From Pohlia nutans (taxonomy: Eukaryota > Streptophyta > Bryopsida > Bryales > Mniaceae): a stretch of DNA of 64,000 nt. The DNA is taken from assembly GCA_022496805.1 (NCBI GenBank), contig CM040094.1:19057501-19121500 (forward strand). The letters run 5' to 3'. The position numbers were made by a program, and so were the translations under genes. Under the pieces are notes generated by a model. The model ran no database searches and was not told the origin of the DNA. It was given only the letters and a program-made list of their open reading frames with translations. This document shows, piece after piece, positions 35,501 to 45,477 of this stretch (position 1 is the stretch's first letter; the number at the start of each line of letters is the position of its first letter).

Positions 35501-36605
35501 AAAGATTGACACGTTTCTTGTTCATATCGGGTTCACAAGGAGCATCGCTGATCACAGCTTGTATTTCATGCAAAAGGGGCAACATGTGGTCATCGTGATC
35601 ATATATGTGGATGATTTGATCATCCTTGCAAGTTGCATGAGCTCTTTGAAGGCATTGAAGGCAATGCTTGAGAACGAGTACGAGATGAGTGATCTGGGTG
35701 AGTTGCACTTTTGTTTAGGAGTTGAGTTTGTGCGAGATAGAGCAACACGCACCATAACAATGAATCAAAGCAAGTATGTTATGGATGTTCTCAAACGCTT
35801 TGGCATGGAGGATTGCAAACCGGTTGGCACTCCATTGGATGTGAATTCCAAACTCGTGAAACTCACCGATGAGGAGTATGCATTAGAGGCTCAATCTATG
35901 GTGGATGTGCCATACAAGCAAGCTGTAGGGTCATTGATGTATGCTATGATTGCAACAAGGCCGGACCTTGCGTATCCAATCAGCGTTGTGAGTCAACACA
36001 TGGCAAGACCGGGTTCAAGTCATTGGGTTGCGGTCAAGAGGATCATGCGGTACTTGAAAGGCACAAGTGATGTGAGGTTGTGTCTTGGAGGTGACAACAT
36101 TGTGTTGAGTGGGTATTGTGATGCGGATTATGCGGGTGATACCAATGATCGTAGATCCACCACGGGGTACATGTTCAAAGTTGGATCGGGGGCCGTTTCA
36201 TGGAATAGCAAGCGCCAACAAACCACGGCCACGTCAACGGTTGAGGCGGAGTACATGGCGACGAGCCACGGTACGAAGGAGGCCATTTGGTTGAGGCAAC
36301 TAATGGCGGATGTGAGATGCACTCAAGAGGAGGCTACAACAATCATGTGTGACAACCAAGGGAGTATGTCATTGGCGAAGAATCCAACGCATCACTCACG
36401 TACAAAGCACATTGATGTGCAATATCACTTCATTCGAGAGAAGTTAGAGATGAAGGTGATAGAGTTGAAGTATTGTCCAACGGAGCACATGGTGGCGGAC
36501 ATGCTCACAAAGGCTCTTGCAAGAGATCGACATCAAAGACTAGTGGTGGTATTTGGGCTCCAAGGCTTTGGCTATTCGCAAAGTGGGAGTGTTGAAGTAG
36601 GATGA
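32532..36605 (+). CDS. copia-2 gag-protease-integrase-RT-RNase H polyprotein
   Basis: A single frame of 1,357 codons. I take ATG at 32532 (MATFEGEG) as the start because copia-1 begins the same way (MASYEGEG); the frame opens slightly earlier without an ATG. Approximate residues: gag 1-220; zinc knuckle CYYCGKKGHLAKFC at 223; protease DWIVDSGASSHM at 288; integrase zinc site from 428; catalytic D, D, E in SDVCGP (496), FRSDNGGEF (557) and NGVAERANR (594); RT box YVDD near 1024; RNase H GYCDADYAGD near 1193 and AEYMA near 1237. Gene order protease-integrase-RT-RNase H is copia type. The stop lies 16 bp inside the 3' LTR. No key residue is missing. There is no envelope gene. Confidence 0.97.
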   Translation: MATFEGEGAKVVDKFDGVNFHLWKFKMEMVMAEKELWEIVEGSEEPPSSDAEARVRTAYTRQEKKAFAILALNLFDSQLSHIRSCKTPAEAWAKLCNIHEAKSLVNILFLRRKFFTIKMEENDDMLAHINKVKALADQLNGADVNITDGDIVMTLLESLPPSYEYLIVAMESRPISELTLDYVTSRLLHELSRRKENETRGDSAALMAKQSKSGASGSSTDKVCYYCGKKGHLAKFCYKRKREESANNTKVNDAGDEYAFMTSVSSCSDDGDEYAMMASDVSCNGSVIDWIVDSGASSHMAPIRTCFQSYHVISPKNVILGDDTVLQAVGKGSIVVDTEVKGRVKTITIHDVLHVPKLKANLLSVRHLVMKHLRVEFSDQGCFVLFPSREEVAIIHEVNGLYQIKFSKMHAAESATLVQSSSNEDKLALWHRRLGHLNVKSVKALRGMVSGMDLAQSHVAPSSFTCEGCIEGKQQRSPFPVDGATRATKVVEIVHSDVCGPMKTTSMGGCKYFVTFIDDFSRKIWLYPIKAKSECFEKFKEFKALVEKQSEHKIKVFRSDNGGEFMSNQFGELLKKEGIARQTTTPYTPQKNGVAERANRTIVEMARSMLHAQNLGLDLWAEAVVTAVYTRNRCPTSAVQNMTPEQAWSGRPPRVEHMRTFGCIAFAKVPDSQRTKLEAKATKCVFLGYCEGTKAYRLMSLETKKIIRARDVTFCKNSKVEDNLDDGPSGRSGDKPAIVDQSSKSPVIDIVDEDEDDEDGGDEEHIEERPLKTKNGEKKAQATAVEDNASSSDRRYPERNRRPLGEWWKNHILPQGEEEHANVALLDAPLTIREALSCDDANKWEQAMQEEYKSLMDNGTWELTPLPKNRNAIGCKWVFRAKRDATGDVVCYKARLVAKGFSQIEGVDFHETFAPVAKFTTIRCILAIGAAMDLEMHQMDVKTAFLNGELDEDIYMVQPEGFVQRGNENLVCKLNKSLYGLKQSPRAWYQKIDTFLVHIGFTRSIADHSLYFMQKGQHVVIVIIYVDDLIILASCMSSLKALKAMLENEYEMSDLGELHFCLGVEFVRDRATRTITMNQSKYVMDVLKRFGMEDCKPVGTPLDVNSKLVKLTDEEYALEAQSMVDVPYKQAVGSLMYAMIATRPDLAYPISVVSQHMARPGSSHWVAVKRIMRYLKGTSDVRLCLGGDNIVLSGYCDADYAGDTNDRRSTTGYMFKVGSGAVSWNSKRQQTTATSTVEAEYMATSHGTKEAIWLRQLMADVRCTQEEATTIMCDNQGSMSLAKNPTHHSRTKHIDVQYHFIREKLEMKVIELKYCPTEHMVADMLTKALARDRHQRLVVVFGLQGFGYSQSGSVEVG
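36580..36589 (+). other. polypurine tract of copia-2
   Basis: AAAGTGGGAG directly precedes the TG of the 3' LTR and would prime plus-strand synthesis. Copia-1 has the matching AAAGTGAGAG. Confidence 0.8.
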
Positions 36606-36907
36606 TTGCGTGGGCTGAAGTTGCTCATAGCCATGCGCATTAGCTAGAGTAGATGATGCGAATGAGCTAGACTTGCAACTAGAGAAGTGATACTAGTTAG
36701 AAGTAATGAGAATTGGGTCTCCCAAGTGATATGGGCTGATCCTAGTGTACTAGGAGTGGAGTATGGGCTGATGTCCCATATGGTTTGCCAAGGGGACTCC
36801 CTTGGGTGTGCTACTTAAGAGGGGCAGCCCATGAGTAAAGATCATCTCTTTCCTATGCATTCCAAGTGTTTGTGTGAGGCTTTGGCATTCTAATCTAACC
36901 TTCAATA
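36590..36907 (+). repeat. 3' LTR of copia-2
   Basis: 318 bp with 317 positions identical to the 5' LTR. It is followed by the second GTCAG target copy. Confidence 0.96.
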
Positions 36908-37956
36908 GTCAGGTTTCTTACATGTCTTCCAAGCAATTGATGTTGTGTATTGAACTTTACAGGTCGAGAAGATTAAGCATCGAAAACTTGGGGGACGTGT
37001 TGATTCCGATGCATGCCTAGATCTTATCATTGCAGATGTCCCTGATAACCTCCCAGTTCCTCGCATTTCTAACCCTTCCACGAGTGTCCCTGACTGGAAC
37101 AAGGCGGACGTGGACGACTTTGTTGAGACGATATTTGCATAAACGGTCCAGCACCTATTTGACGATGGTGCAATTCTTATTTTCCTTCCTGAAAGTCCCT
37201 CCATCGGAAAGGATGTTCTAGGGTGGGCTCAAGAGTACGGGTACATGCAATACAGGGACTAGTGGGGCATAAACGAGCTTCGACTTTTCTCGTGTAGAGA
37301 CCCGTAGCGCACGGTACATTATCCTACTGCCTTGTTGATTCTACTTTGCGTATTCATTGCCATAGTCACTTGTCATTGAATTCTCCCTACATTTGCAGTC
37401 TTGCAGGTTCTGGATTCTACTGTTTGTCAGGCACAAACTAAAGGACACCGCCGTTCACTCTGGTTTCAAGCTTTGCATCATTCCTGAGGTTCGTGACGCT
37501 GGTATCGACCTGGACGAAGATGACCTCCTGCACAATTTCACGACAACAAAAATGCAGCTCATGAATGGCCAGATTCCATGGAGAGGGGCACGAGAGAAAG
37601 ATCCTCGGTTCTTGCAAATTCTTGTGGAGGCTTCTACAGATCCTGGAGACGTGGTCCTCGATTACAACGCCTCCACTGGTGAGTATTACTGAATGTTAGA
37701 ATGCAACAACAGAAGAGAATCCCGTAGCACATGCATCGATTGAAACACGTGATTGAATGACCCTCAATAACCCTCTACCCTTTAAGGCCATGCCATGCAC
37801 TCACTACCCCATTCTACTCCATGCATGCCACCACGCCCCTAAACCCCGAGACTCTAATCCCGCGGCTACACGCGGAAATAGGGAACCCTAACCCCACGGA
37901 AGTAGGTCCAGTACCTGAAAAAAACCCACAAAATACCTTACGATCATACTAAATTC

Positions 37957-38082
37957 TCGGTCATAGGACCCACTTTCCATACTAAACCCATTCAAAAATC
38001 ATGAAATTTTACTGCTCACCGCTCACGCTTACCGGTCACTGCTCACCGCTCACAGCTCACTGCTCACAGAATTGCATTCCTG
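37957..38082 (-). repeat. MULE-B right end (partner side)
   Basis: Read inward from 38082 the TIR is CAGGAATGCAATTCTGTGAG. An array of GTGAGCG/GTGAGCA units lies at about 38016-38068, and the motif CTCGGTCATAGG at 37956-37967. The region 37679-37955 just inside is non-coding. Confidence 0.78.
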
Positions 38083-38254
38083 CTTATATTGGTAATGATT
38101 GCAAAATTACATAGTCAACTGGACAATTTTCTTTACTTATATTGGTAATGAACTGCCTTTGTCCATACAACTCGAATTTGTTAACTGTGCAATCTCTGTG
38201 ACTACTCCTTTGCTGTACCAAAATTCTATAGATAGTAGTTGGGCTCCTACAGTC

Positions 38255-40280
38255 CTACTGTGGTGACTCATCATTGTAGTCCGCCACTGTATCTTCCATT
38301 TGCAGAGCAAGCTGCACCTCGTTGCTAGAAAGCTCCCTGGAACTTGATAAAATAGGCACCATTGCTGCGGTATCATCAGTGACATTCTGTGCCATCAATC
38401 CCTGACTTTCAGCATCGTCGCGTAAGCTTAGGCACTGTAGATCTGGTCTTCCCTCAGCCATGGAGGTCACTCTCACACTTCGTGATTGATTGCGTAGAAC
38501 AACCTTCCACCCAGGATGTGCCACATCGTCAACAAAGAAGACCTGTTGAGCATGAAGAGGAAACGCAAACGAATCTGATGAGTACGGAATGGTATGGTCA
38601 ATGTTCACGAGAGTGAAACCGTACTCATCTCTCTTCATAGTTGCCCGTGGCCCAATCCACGTAGCTTGGAGCCACTTACAATGCAGTAGGAGTAACTCGA
38701 ACTTCCCATAGTCAGCACCAATAATCTCTTCGACCCACCCCACGTACTCCACGTTCGTGAGCCTATGGTTCTTGTCCGTTCTGCTGGCACGGCAAGATTG
38801 TGAGAAAGTTGCAGCTACTCCGCTGTCGCACGTTGATAAGTGTACCTCTGCTCCGCGCACACGTATATGGTTCCCGTATGCATACATGCTGCGATACGAT
38901 TTTGCCTCACATGAAGGTGGTAGGACAAGGCCAAGAACATCTTCATCGACCTGTGTGCCTGTTGCCACATCCCGTTGCACTGCAGCAAGAAACCACTCAG
39001 AAAACTGCTCATTCCTTGCGATTGGTGGATACTTTGCTCGTCTACCCCGTGATCAACGGCGTATCTCTGCACGCATTCTGTGCCGCGCTTCCATCTCCAA
39101 GTAGTGACGTCTGATTAGAAGCCACAGTGGATGGAAAGTTTTTAGATAACAAAAACAGGAAGCAGATAGAGGAAACGTCATCTACAAAACATTCTCTAGT
39201 CATGTGTTGCAATATGATGACTAGAATTAGTACGCAATAGACGTTTGGTGACTACACACAGTCACATTGTCCCTTCTAGACAGAGCGCATGACTAAAACA
39301 AGTGATGCTTACTCTCTGTATGACTATAGAGGCTCCGCGTTCGTGAGAACAAACTCGTGAATCCGTGCCCTGAGCTCTGATGTCAAGAGTCGATATCGAC
39401 CTGTACCCTCCACGACCTCACTCTTGGCCCCTACTTCCTCCTCATCGTCCCAGATCCTCCTGCGTGTTAGCTCACAGTCTTGCATGTACTCTGTGCAAAA
39501 TCCTAACGCCTCCTCTATTGTGTACCCCCTCGCCATGGATCCCTCGGGTTTTGCTTGTTGCCTAACATAGCCCTTCAATCTCTTCAAGTATTGCTCAATA
39601 GGATACATCCATCGGGTGTGTACGGGACCACATATATCCAGCTGCTGCACCAGGTGAATGGGGAGGTGTGACATGACATCAAAGAATGAAGGTGGAAAAA
39701 CCTTCTCTAGCATGCATAGTGTCTCAGCTGTGTACTCCAATAACTATTCCATGGACGAGGGATCTACGAACTTTGCGTACAATCCTACAAACACCCGACT
39801 AAGCCGCATTATTGCCACCCGCGTATCCCTGTCGAAGAGAGTGCGCAAACACAAAGGGAGCAACTGTTGCATCAAGACATGGTAGTCATGAGATTTCAGC
39901 CCCTTCAAGTCCCCATCCGACGCAATGCACTTTGCAAGTTGGCCAGCGTAGTTTGTAGGAGTCTTCAAATTGCGGAGAATGTCTAGGAATTTCGCCTTCT
40001 CCTCTTTCAATAGTACGTATGGAGCTGTTGGAAGTATGACAGACCCAGGTTTCCTTCCAGGAAGCGGGTGCAGATGTGGTCGAATATTGGCCTCTTTTAA
40101 GTCTAGCCTGGCCTTCAAAGTGTCACGGACTCCCCAAATTGTTTTCATCACGTTCTCGCAGATGTTTTTTTCACAGTGCATGGGATCCAAAACATGTCTA
40201 ATGAGGAGGTCTTGCCAGAAATCCCAGCATAGCATTCCAGTGTCAGATTTGCTCACTATTGACAAAGAATCTTAAGCATT
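38255..40280 (-). pseudogene. CACTA TNP2-like transposase, 3' part
   Basis: The first segment (about 40274-39744) begins after a disrupted N-terminus and has HVLDPMHCEKNICENVM and GLKSHDYHVLMQQLLPLCL, typical of the end of the TNP2 transposase domain and the start of DUF4218. After one in-frame stop (39744-39746) DUF4218 continues: LEKVFPPSFFDVMSHLPIHL and RWMYPIEQYLKRLKGYVR (39740-39324). A non-matching gap, probably an intron, follows. The last segment (about 39080-38255) is DUF4216-like: WVEEIIGADYGKFELLLLHC, KRDEYGFTLVNI and HAQQVFFVDDVAHPGWKVV. The N-terminal catalytic region is missing; MULE-C begins about 200 bp upstream. Confidence 0.85.
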
Positions 40281-40940
40281 CATTGAGAAGATATAGGTCC
40301 ATATTCATTTTTCTCCCTACATACAGTGATGGATTTCAGAAATTGCACTATTCACAGTCAACCTTCTTATCAAGCAGGTTACTAGATTCAGTCAACAATT
40401 CTGAAAGTAGTTACTGGAACCAGTGAATGCGCTTAGTACCTGCCAATACGGAAGCAGGTACAGAGCTGAGAGCCGCTTCAGGACGAGGATAGTGTGCGCG
40501 CGGGGAGCGGGAAGCGGTGAGCAGTGAACGGAGAAATGTGGGATTACGAGCTAGAATTTCAGGTCAACCTTGGTCAACGACACTATAATTAGCTATTATT
40601 CGAATATTCGTCTATTTTTAGTAAAATTTTGGACCTATGACCGTGGAAGATTTGGTACCTATTACCGTGGTTTAGGGTCGGTGGTTCAAGGATAAAGGCA
40701 CATTAAAGGCACACTCTGTCTCTATAACCGTGGTAATTAGGGTTTAATTCAGGGTTTAGGGTAGAAAGAGATTGTTATTTCAGCGTCTTATTAGGGGCCA
40801 ATCCACTGGTTTGGGGATAATTATTTGAAATGCATAGCAAGTTTAGCGTTTAGACCAGTCTCGGTACAAGATAGAAAAAATACCAGAGTTTAGGGTTTAG
40901 GGTTTCGTAAATAATACAACATGATTTTCAAATCTGCTAT

Positions 40941-40963
40941 AGTGGCCCTTTTAGTCTCACTAC
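40941..40963 (+). promoter_or_regulatory. conserved 23-nt motif downstream of the MULE-C transposase
   Basis: It is identical to the motif at 9631-9653 and 27397-27419, and lies about 60 bp past the transposase stop. TTTAGGG repeats lie close by (40745-40765 and 40881-40905). Confidence 0.55.
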
Positions 40964-41022
40964 AATTTCATTGATTTGGAGAGTGAACATGTCAACAATG
41001 GAACCAACAACATTTTTGTATC

Positions 41023-43345
41023 CTAGGGTGTTGGATGAGTCAACAATCCGCTCTCAAGAACTAGCTTAACTTCGTTGAAGCTAAGAGTGGGTGCATGCAT
41101 GAAGGCATCTACATCAACATCAAACCCACAAACGACCATGAAGACAAAATAGAGATGTTTGCAGTGAGCCCATTGGTTGCGTCCTCTTTTTGCCTTGGTC
41201 ACCATCTCCTTGAAATAAGGGCAGGAGCAGTCTGGAAATTGGGAAATTGTGAGAAAGTACTGTTGATTTGTCGGAGGCGTGCCTGAATCCAACGTGACGA
41301 TGCAACCCAGGGCAGGGACTGGAACCATGTCCACCTTCCTTATGGAACCCTTGAATGCTGCAGCGCTAGTACAGTTGTTGGCTTGCTTGATGGATGGGCT
41401 CTTCTTGTTGCGGCGGACATTCTTGCCATGACGTCGCTTGGGAACTTCAGCTGGGAAAGCTGGAGTTACATATGTTGACAAGTCAATGGGGAGAGGATGG
41501 TCTTGGAAGAGCCTTCGCGGCGATATGACCTCGCGCTATGGAAGTCAAAAGCCAGCGTTTTCTAGGGCAAGTATCTCCTTGCGTGTTAGGTTAGTACCGT
41601 TTTTGACGGGCCAGATGTCGGGGACCTCAGGGCGGGACATAACCCACTTTCTGCGAGTTCCTTTGACACACCTCTGGATGTCGTCGTTGCAGAAGAAGAA
41701 TTGCATGCGCTCCTTGCAATTCTTCTTGTAGTTGTCCATCATGCCCGTGTATGTAGGAGCAGCGGTAGATTTCCCGTCTTGTATGATTCGAGCGATGCAT
41801 TTCTTCTAAGTCACAGCCTGCTGCGCAAAACAAGCCTTCGCACATGGGGCTTTTAGCCTAGCTATGTGCCATTGACTCTCATCTCAAGCCGTTTCTTGCA
41901 CGGAAGTAACGTGGTGTAGAGCTGCTGCTGGGGTTGCAACTTGAACCTGCACTAGTACATCAGACTTCTCTAGTTCTTGGAGAGAGACTGACAGCTCTAC
42001 AGGAGAAGCATTTAGGTTTAGGGCGTTGTTCCTTGCACCCCTAGTCTGGACTCGAGGACGAGAGATGCTGATCTTGTCAGGTCTGTGAGAGTCATACTCC
42101 GAACCGTTGGGAACGTCTGCTTTTCGCTTCAACGACAGGAAGACTTCTTCTCCTTCGAATTGAGGCATTCGAGTGCAAAACTCCTCCGCTCCAGGCATCT
42201 TTGCTAATGCATCGTGTAGGGATTTTGAGTTCCCCATGCGCTCTGTAGACTTCTGTGCAATCCGGAGTTTCAGTTCTTCTTTGGTAGGGCCAGTTCCGGC
42301 TCTATCCCTCTTGAGGTATTGATAGTACGCGACGCTCTGCATGAAGGATCGGACAAAGTCATCCACAGTAGCTACAAACAAGTCTGACCCTGGATCACCA
42401 GATTGCTGTTTCCATTTGTTGTGAATACTTTCGGCTAAGTTGCAAGAGGGCATTTCGGCCAACTCGTCCTCATTGAGGTCCTATTATATAAAAAGGAATG
42501 CACATTTAGAGTTCGTAGTTGTAGAGAGGAGAACAAGCAATGGCATGCACTTAGGGTTATAGTTTAGGGTTTTGGACCTTACAAGTTGCATGAAGCCTAC
42601 CCACTGGCGGTATCAAAAATGCCAGAAGGCTAGCCATAGGTCGAGACGCCTCAATCCATCTTCAGTAGTAGCTCCGGAGGAGTGCCACCAAGCTCGGATA
42701 CCAAGATAGCGGGAATCTGCCTCCGCTTGCGTCGAGGCGTTCTTGTATTGCTTGCAGAGCATGCGATGTTGGTCTTGGAGGTCAGCTCTGATGTCAGCCT
42801 TTGTGTGCTTCTCCATTGACTGCATCCAATGGAAGAGACATGTTCGCTCTTTATTAGGCAGTGGGATTGAAGCATCTCCACTCCCGTACACAATGCGTAC
42901 AGCATTCCAGTTTGCTTGCGCGCTGTCTGCCATGAAGCCCTTGAAGTTTGGATCTTGAAGTCCGTGGCGAGCAACGACGGCATTGAGATTCTTCCAAACG
43001 ACCATTTGAGCTGCGACGTCTTCCGACTGCATATCGCACAACGCAATGGTCATAACACGGCAATAAGTGGGGTCGTAAACATGGCAGCCCATGGTTGTCC
43101 ACTGTTTCACCCTCTTCACATGATCGAACATGAGCCATGCGTTCTGCAGGTCTCCACCAGGCTGCATTCGCTTCACAAGGCCAACTCCGCTACCGGGACC
43201 AATCTCTGACATTTTGAAGATGAAGACCTTGTCCGACTCCGATCCTTGACCAGGGAACTTGTTCTCCTGGACAAATGGCCAGTTGCTGGAGCCGCGGAGC
43301 TTGGTGATGCTATCCATGATACAGAACTTTCGGAAGTACTTCAAG
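41023..43345 (-). pseudogene. MULE-C transposase, core and C-terminal part
   Basis: The core exon (43345 to about 42590) has CHVYDPTYCRVMTIALCD, GFMADSAQANWNAVRI with the second aspartate kept, and ERTCLFHW; it has a stop at 42613. The intron is at about 42484-42589. The last exon starts DLNEDELAEMPSCNLAESIH and carries about four more stops (near 41882, 41806 and 41530). It ends with the SWIM finger CSCPYF..HCKHLYFVF and APTLSFNEVKLVLESG. About 80 codons are missing between this part and the N-terminal part at 48566-49668. Confidence 0.87.
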
Positions 43346-43728
43346 CAGGAATGCTATTCTGTGAGCAGTAAGCGGTAAGCGTGAGCGGTGAGCAGTAAAA
43401 TTTCATGATTTTTGAATGGGTTTAGTATGGAAAGTGGGTCCTATGACCGAGAATTTAGTATGATCGTAAGGTATTTTGTGGGTTTTTTTCAGGTACTGGA
43501 CCTACTTCCGTGGGGTTAGGGTTCCCTATTTCCGCGTGTAGCCGCGGGATTAGAGTCTCGGGGTTTAGGGGCGTGGTGGCATGCATGGAGTAGAATGGGG
43601 TAGTGAGTGCATGGCATGGCCTTAAAGGGTAGAGGGTTATTGAGGGTCATTCAATCACGTGTTTCAATCGATGCATGTGCTACGGGATTCTCTTCTGTTG
43701 TTGCATTCTAACATTCAGTAATACTCAC

Positions 43729-45477
43729 CAGTGGAGGCGTTGTAATCGAGGACCACGTCTCCAGGATCTGTAGAAGCCTCCACAAGAATTTGCAAGAACC
43801 GAGGATCTTTCTCTCGTGCCCCTCTCCATGGAATCTGGCCATTCATGAGCTGCATTTTTGTTGTCGTGAAATTGTGCAGGAGGTCATCTTCGTCCAGGTC
43901 GATACCAGCGTCACGAACCTCAGGAATGATGCAAAGCTTGAAACCAGAGTGAACGGCGGTGTCCTTTAGTTTGTGCCTGACAAACAGTAGAATCCAGAAC
44001 CTGCAAGACTGCAAATGTAGGGAGAATTCAATGACAAGTGACTATGGCAATGAATACGCAAAGTAGAATCAACAAGGCAGTAGGATAATGTACCGTGCGC
44101 TACGGGTCTCTACACGAGAAAAGTCGAAGCTCGTTTATGCCCCACTAGTCCCTGTATTGCATGTACCCGTACTCTTGAGCCCACCCTAGAACATCCTTTC
44201 CGATGGAGGGACTTTCAGGAAGGAAAATAAGAATTGCACCATCGTCAAATAGGTGCTGGAATCAACACATCCCCCAAGTTTTCGATGCTTAATCTTCTCG
44301 ACCTGTAAAGTTCAATACACAACATCAATTGCTTGGAAGACATGTAAGAAACCTGACCACCTTGCAGTTTCTGAAGCCAAAGTTGGCACGACCTAATCTC
44401 TTCGTGTGTTGGATTCTGTTTTGTATCCGATCCACACTTCGTCGATGTGCAACTGTTTTACTTAGAGTACTGAATGGTAGACATGTCTGCACATAGTTTC
44501 TCTTGCATGGAACGTGGAAGCAAAAACAGACTCATAATGAATCACGTATTTTTCATAGCATTTGTTAATCTTAGTCCTCGATGTATCTGAGTATCGCTCA
44601 TATAACTTCTTGTGCAGGTGTTTTTGATAATTAAAAGAAGCTTGAAACGCAGCAGTGCAGTCACGCGCAAACAAATACTTTTCAACTTGTACAAGGTATT
44701 CTTGCTACTTCCTTTTGAGGTCTTTATTAACACTTTTATGGTCTCAGAGTAGATGTTAATGGGCTCAAATCATGAATAGTTTCTTGGAATAAGGTGGAAT
44801 ACTCTTGAAGGTGAAGATTATTTTATTGTGATTGGCTATGTTCTAGAATTAGAAATCAGAATTAGATGAAATGCATAATGCGGATTAATGATAAAATAGT
44901 ATAGAGATGTATACGTACCGTTTTAGCAAAGTTTAGTATATCAACCCAAGCAGCTGGAGCTGTGCCCTCCTTCAATTTCTGCTCCCCAAGAGCAATAAGC
45001 GATTTGTTAAGAATCATCACCTTTGGCAAGATTCCGTGCATACTTGTTCGAAGCGAGCTTTGAGTAATTCTTCGCGCATTCTAGGTACCAAGGCGAGGCT
45101 AGTAGCTCAGAAAGCTTAAACAATCGTAGTTGATTTGGTGTGAAAACGTATGATGGCATTGCCTTGTCAATCCATGCACCAAAAAACTTAGGCATAGCTT
45201 TCCGATCAATCGCACCCTTACCAAGGAGTTTGTGATTGAAGTACTTGTAAGTACAAAAGCAAAATGTTTTAATACATAGGTAGAGTAGTGCAATTGTAAA
45301 GTGAAATGAATTTGTGAAATGGGAAGGTATTTGTGGATTGCAAACCTGTACAGGAGTCGTTTGACGGCATTTGAGGTCCCCTTTTGGTCTTTGAAGGCAC
45401 TTATTCTAGAGTAGCCATTGGCCTTCTTGAGTATAAAGTAGAATGCTCGATCCCAGACAAGGATTCTCCATTTCTCA
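43729..45477 (-). pseudogene. partner-gene fragment of MULE-B'
   Basis: It has the same exons as MULE-B on the opposite strand, e.g. 43729-44008 (motif X and VVLDYNASTG) and 45012-45240 (RYFNHKLLGKGAI). The motif IV exon is internally deleted near 44263. The acceptor before RYFNHK reads TTACAA, where MULE-B has TTACAG, so this copy would also be mis-spliced. Exon 1 of the fragment extends right to about 45580. Confidence 0.6.
44353..44357 (-). other. empty target site of copia-2
   Basis: On the minus strand the sequence reads CAAGGTG-GTCAG-GTTTCTTAC with one GTCAG. It is the pre-insertion state of 31246-36912 in MULE-B and proves that copia-2 arrived after the two copies separated. Confidence 0.95.

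Larger units (their letters stand above)
31246..36912 (+). mobile_element. copia-2: intact young Ty1/copia retrotransposon
   Basis: LTRs at 31251-31568 and 36590-36907 are both 318 bp and differ at one position. The 5-bp target duplication GTCAG is at 31246-31250 and 36908-36912. The unoccupied site, with a single GTCAG, is preserved in MULE-B' at 44353-44357. A single uninterrupted polyprotein gene, a primer-binding site and a polypurine tract are all present, so this copy may be mobile. Confidence 0.97.
30024..37678 (+). pseudogene. partner gene of MULE-B: methyltransferase-like C-terminal half
   Basis: Exons matching MULE-A: 30024-30257 (LEDSVAAEV..., then YVEKWRILVWDRAF and AFKDQKGTSNAVKRLLYR; one frameshift), 30359-30684 (RYFNRKLLGKGAIDRKAMPKFF and WYLECAKNY; one frameshift), 36963-37313 (DLIIADVPDNLPVPRISNP, LFDDGAILIFLP) and 37399-37678 (LMNGQIPWRGAREKDPRF, DPGDVVLDYNASTG). 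Coding-like sequence without a MULE-A match lies at about 30860-31140 (VEKYLFARDCTAAF) and 31154-31240. Intron positions and phases agree with MULE-A where both can be read. Exon 36963-37313 has three stops. The ParB-like half and the final exons are missing. Copia-2 sits in the intron ahead of 36963. Function is inferred as for MULE-A. Confidence 0.62.
26979..38082. mobile_element. MULE-B: truncated two-gene MULE carrying copia-2
   Basis: The 10-bp target duplication CTTATATTGG is at 26969-26978 and 38083-38092. The left end is CAACGACGCTAGTTTGTGAG (transposase side) and the right end, read inward, is CAGGAATGCAATTCTGTGAG (partner side). It holds the 3' part of a transposase gene (minus) and the 3' half of a partner gene (plus), separated by repetitive filler where both 5' parts are lost. 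Without copia-2 the element is about 5.4 kb. It is nearly identical to MULE-B' (43346-48565, opposite orientation). Confidence 0.9.
3681..40478. mobile_element. CACTA (En/Spm) element, split by later insertions
   Basis: The left end is CACTACAAGAAAA at 3681-3693, next to CAT (3678-3680), the likely 3-bp target duplication. Subterminal DNA has inverted copies of a short TAGTCA/TGACTA motif at 3720-3745. The same motif resumes after copia-1 at 25744-26090 and recurs near 39200-39300. The TNP2-like transposase gene lies at 38255-40280 on the minus strand. Pieces are 3681-3776, 25744-26968 and 38093 to about 40478, separated by copia-1, MULE-B and MULE-C. No right terminus was found, so the element probably continues beyond the MULE-C insertion and outside the window. 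Joining the pieces into one element is inference from motif continuity. Confidence 0.65.
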
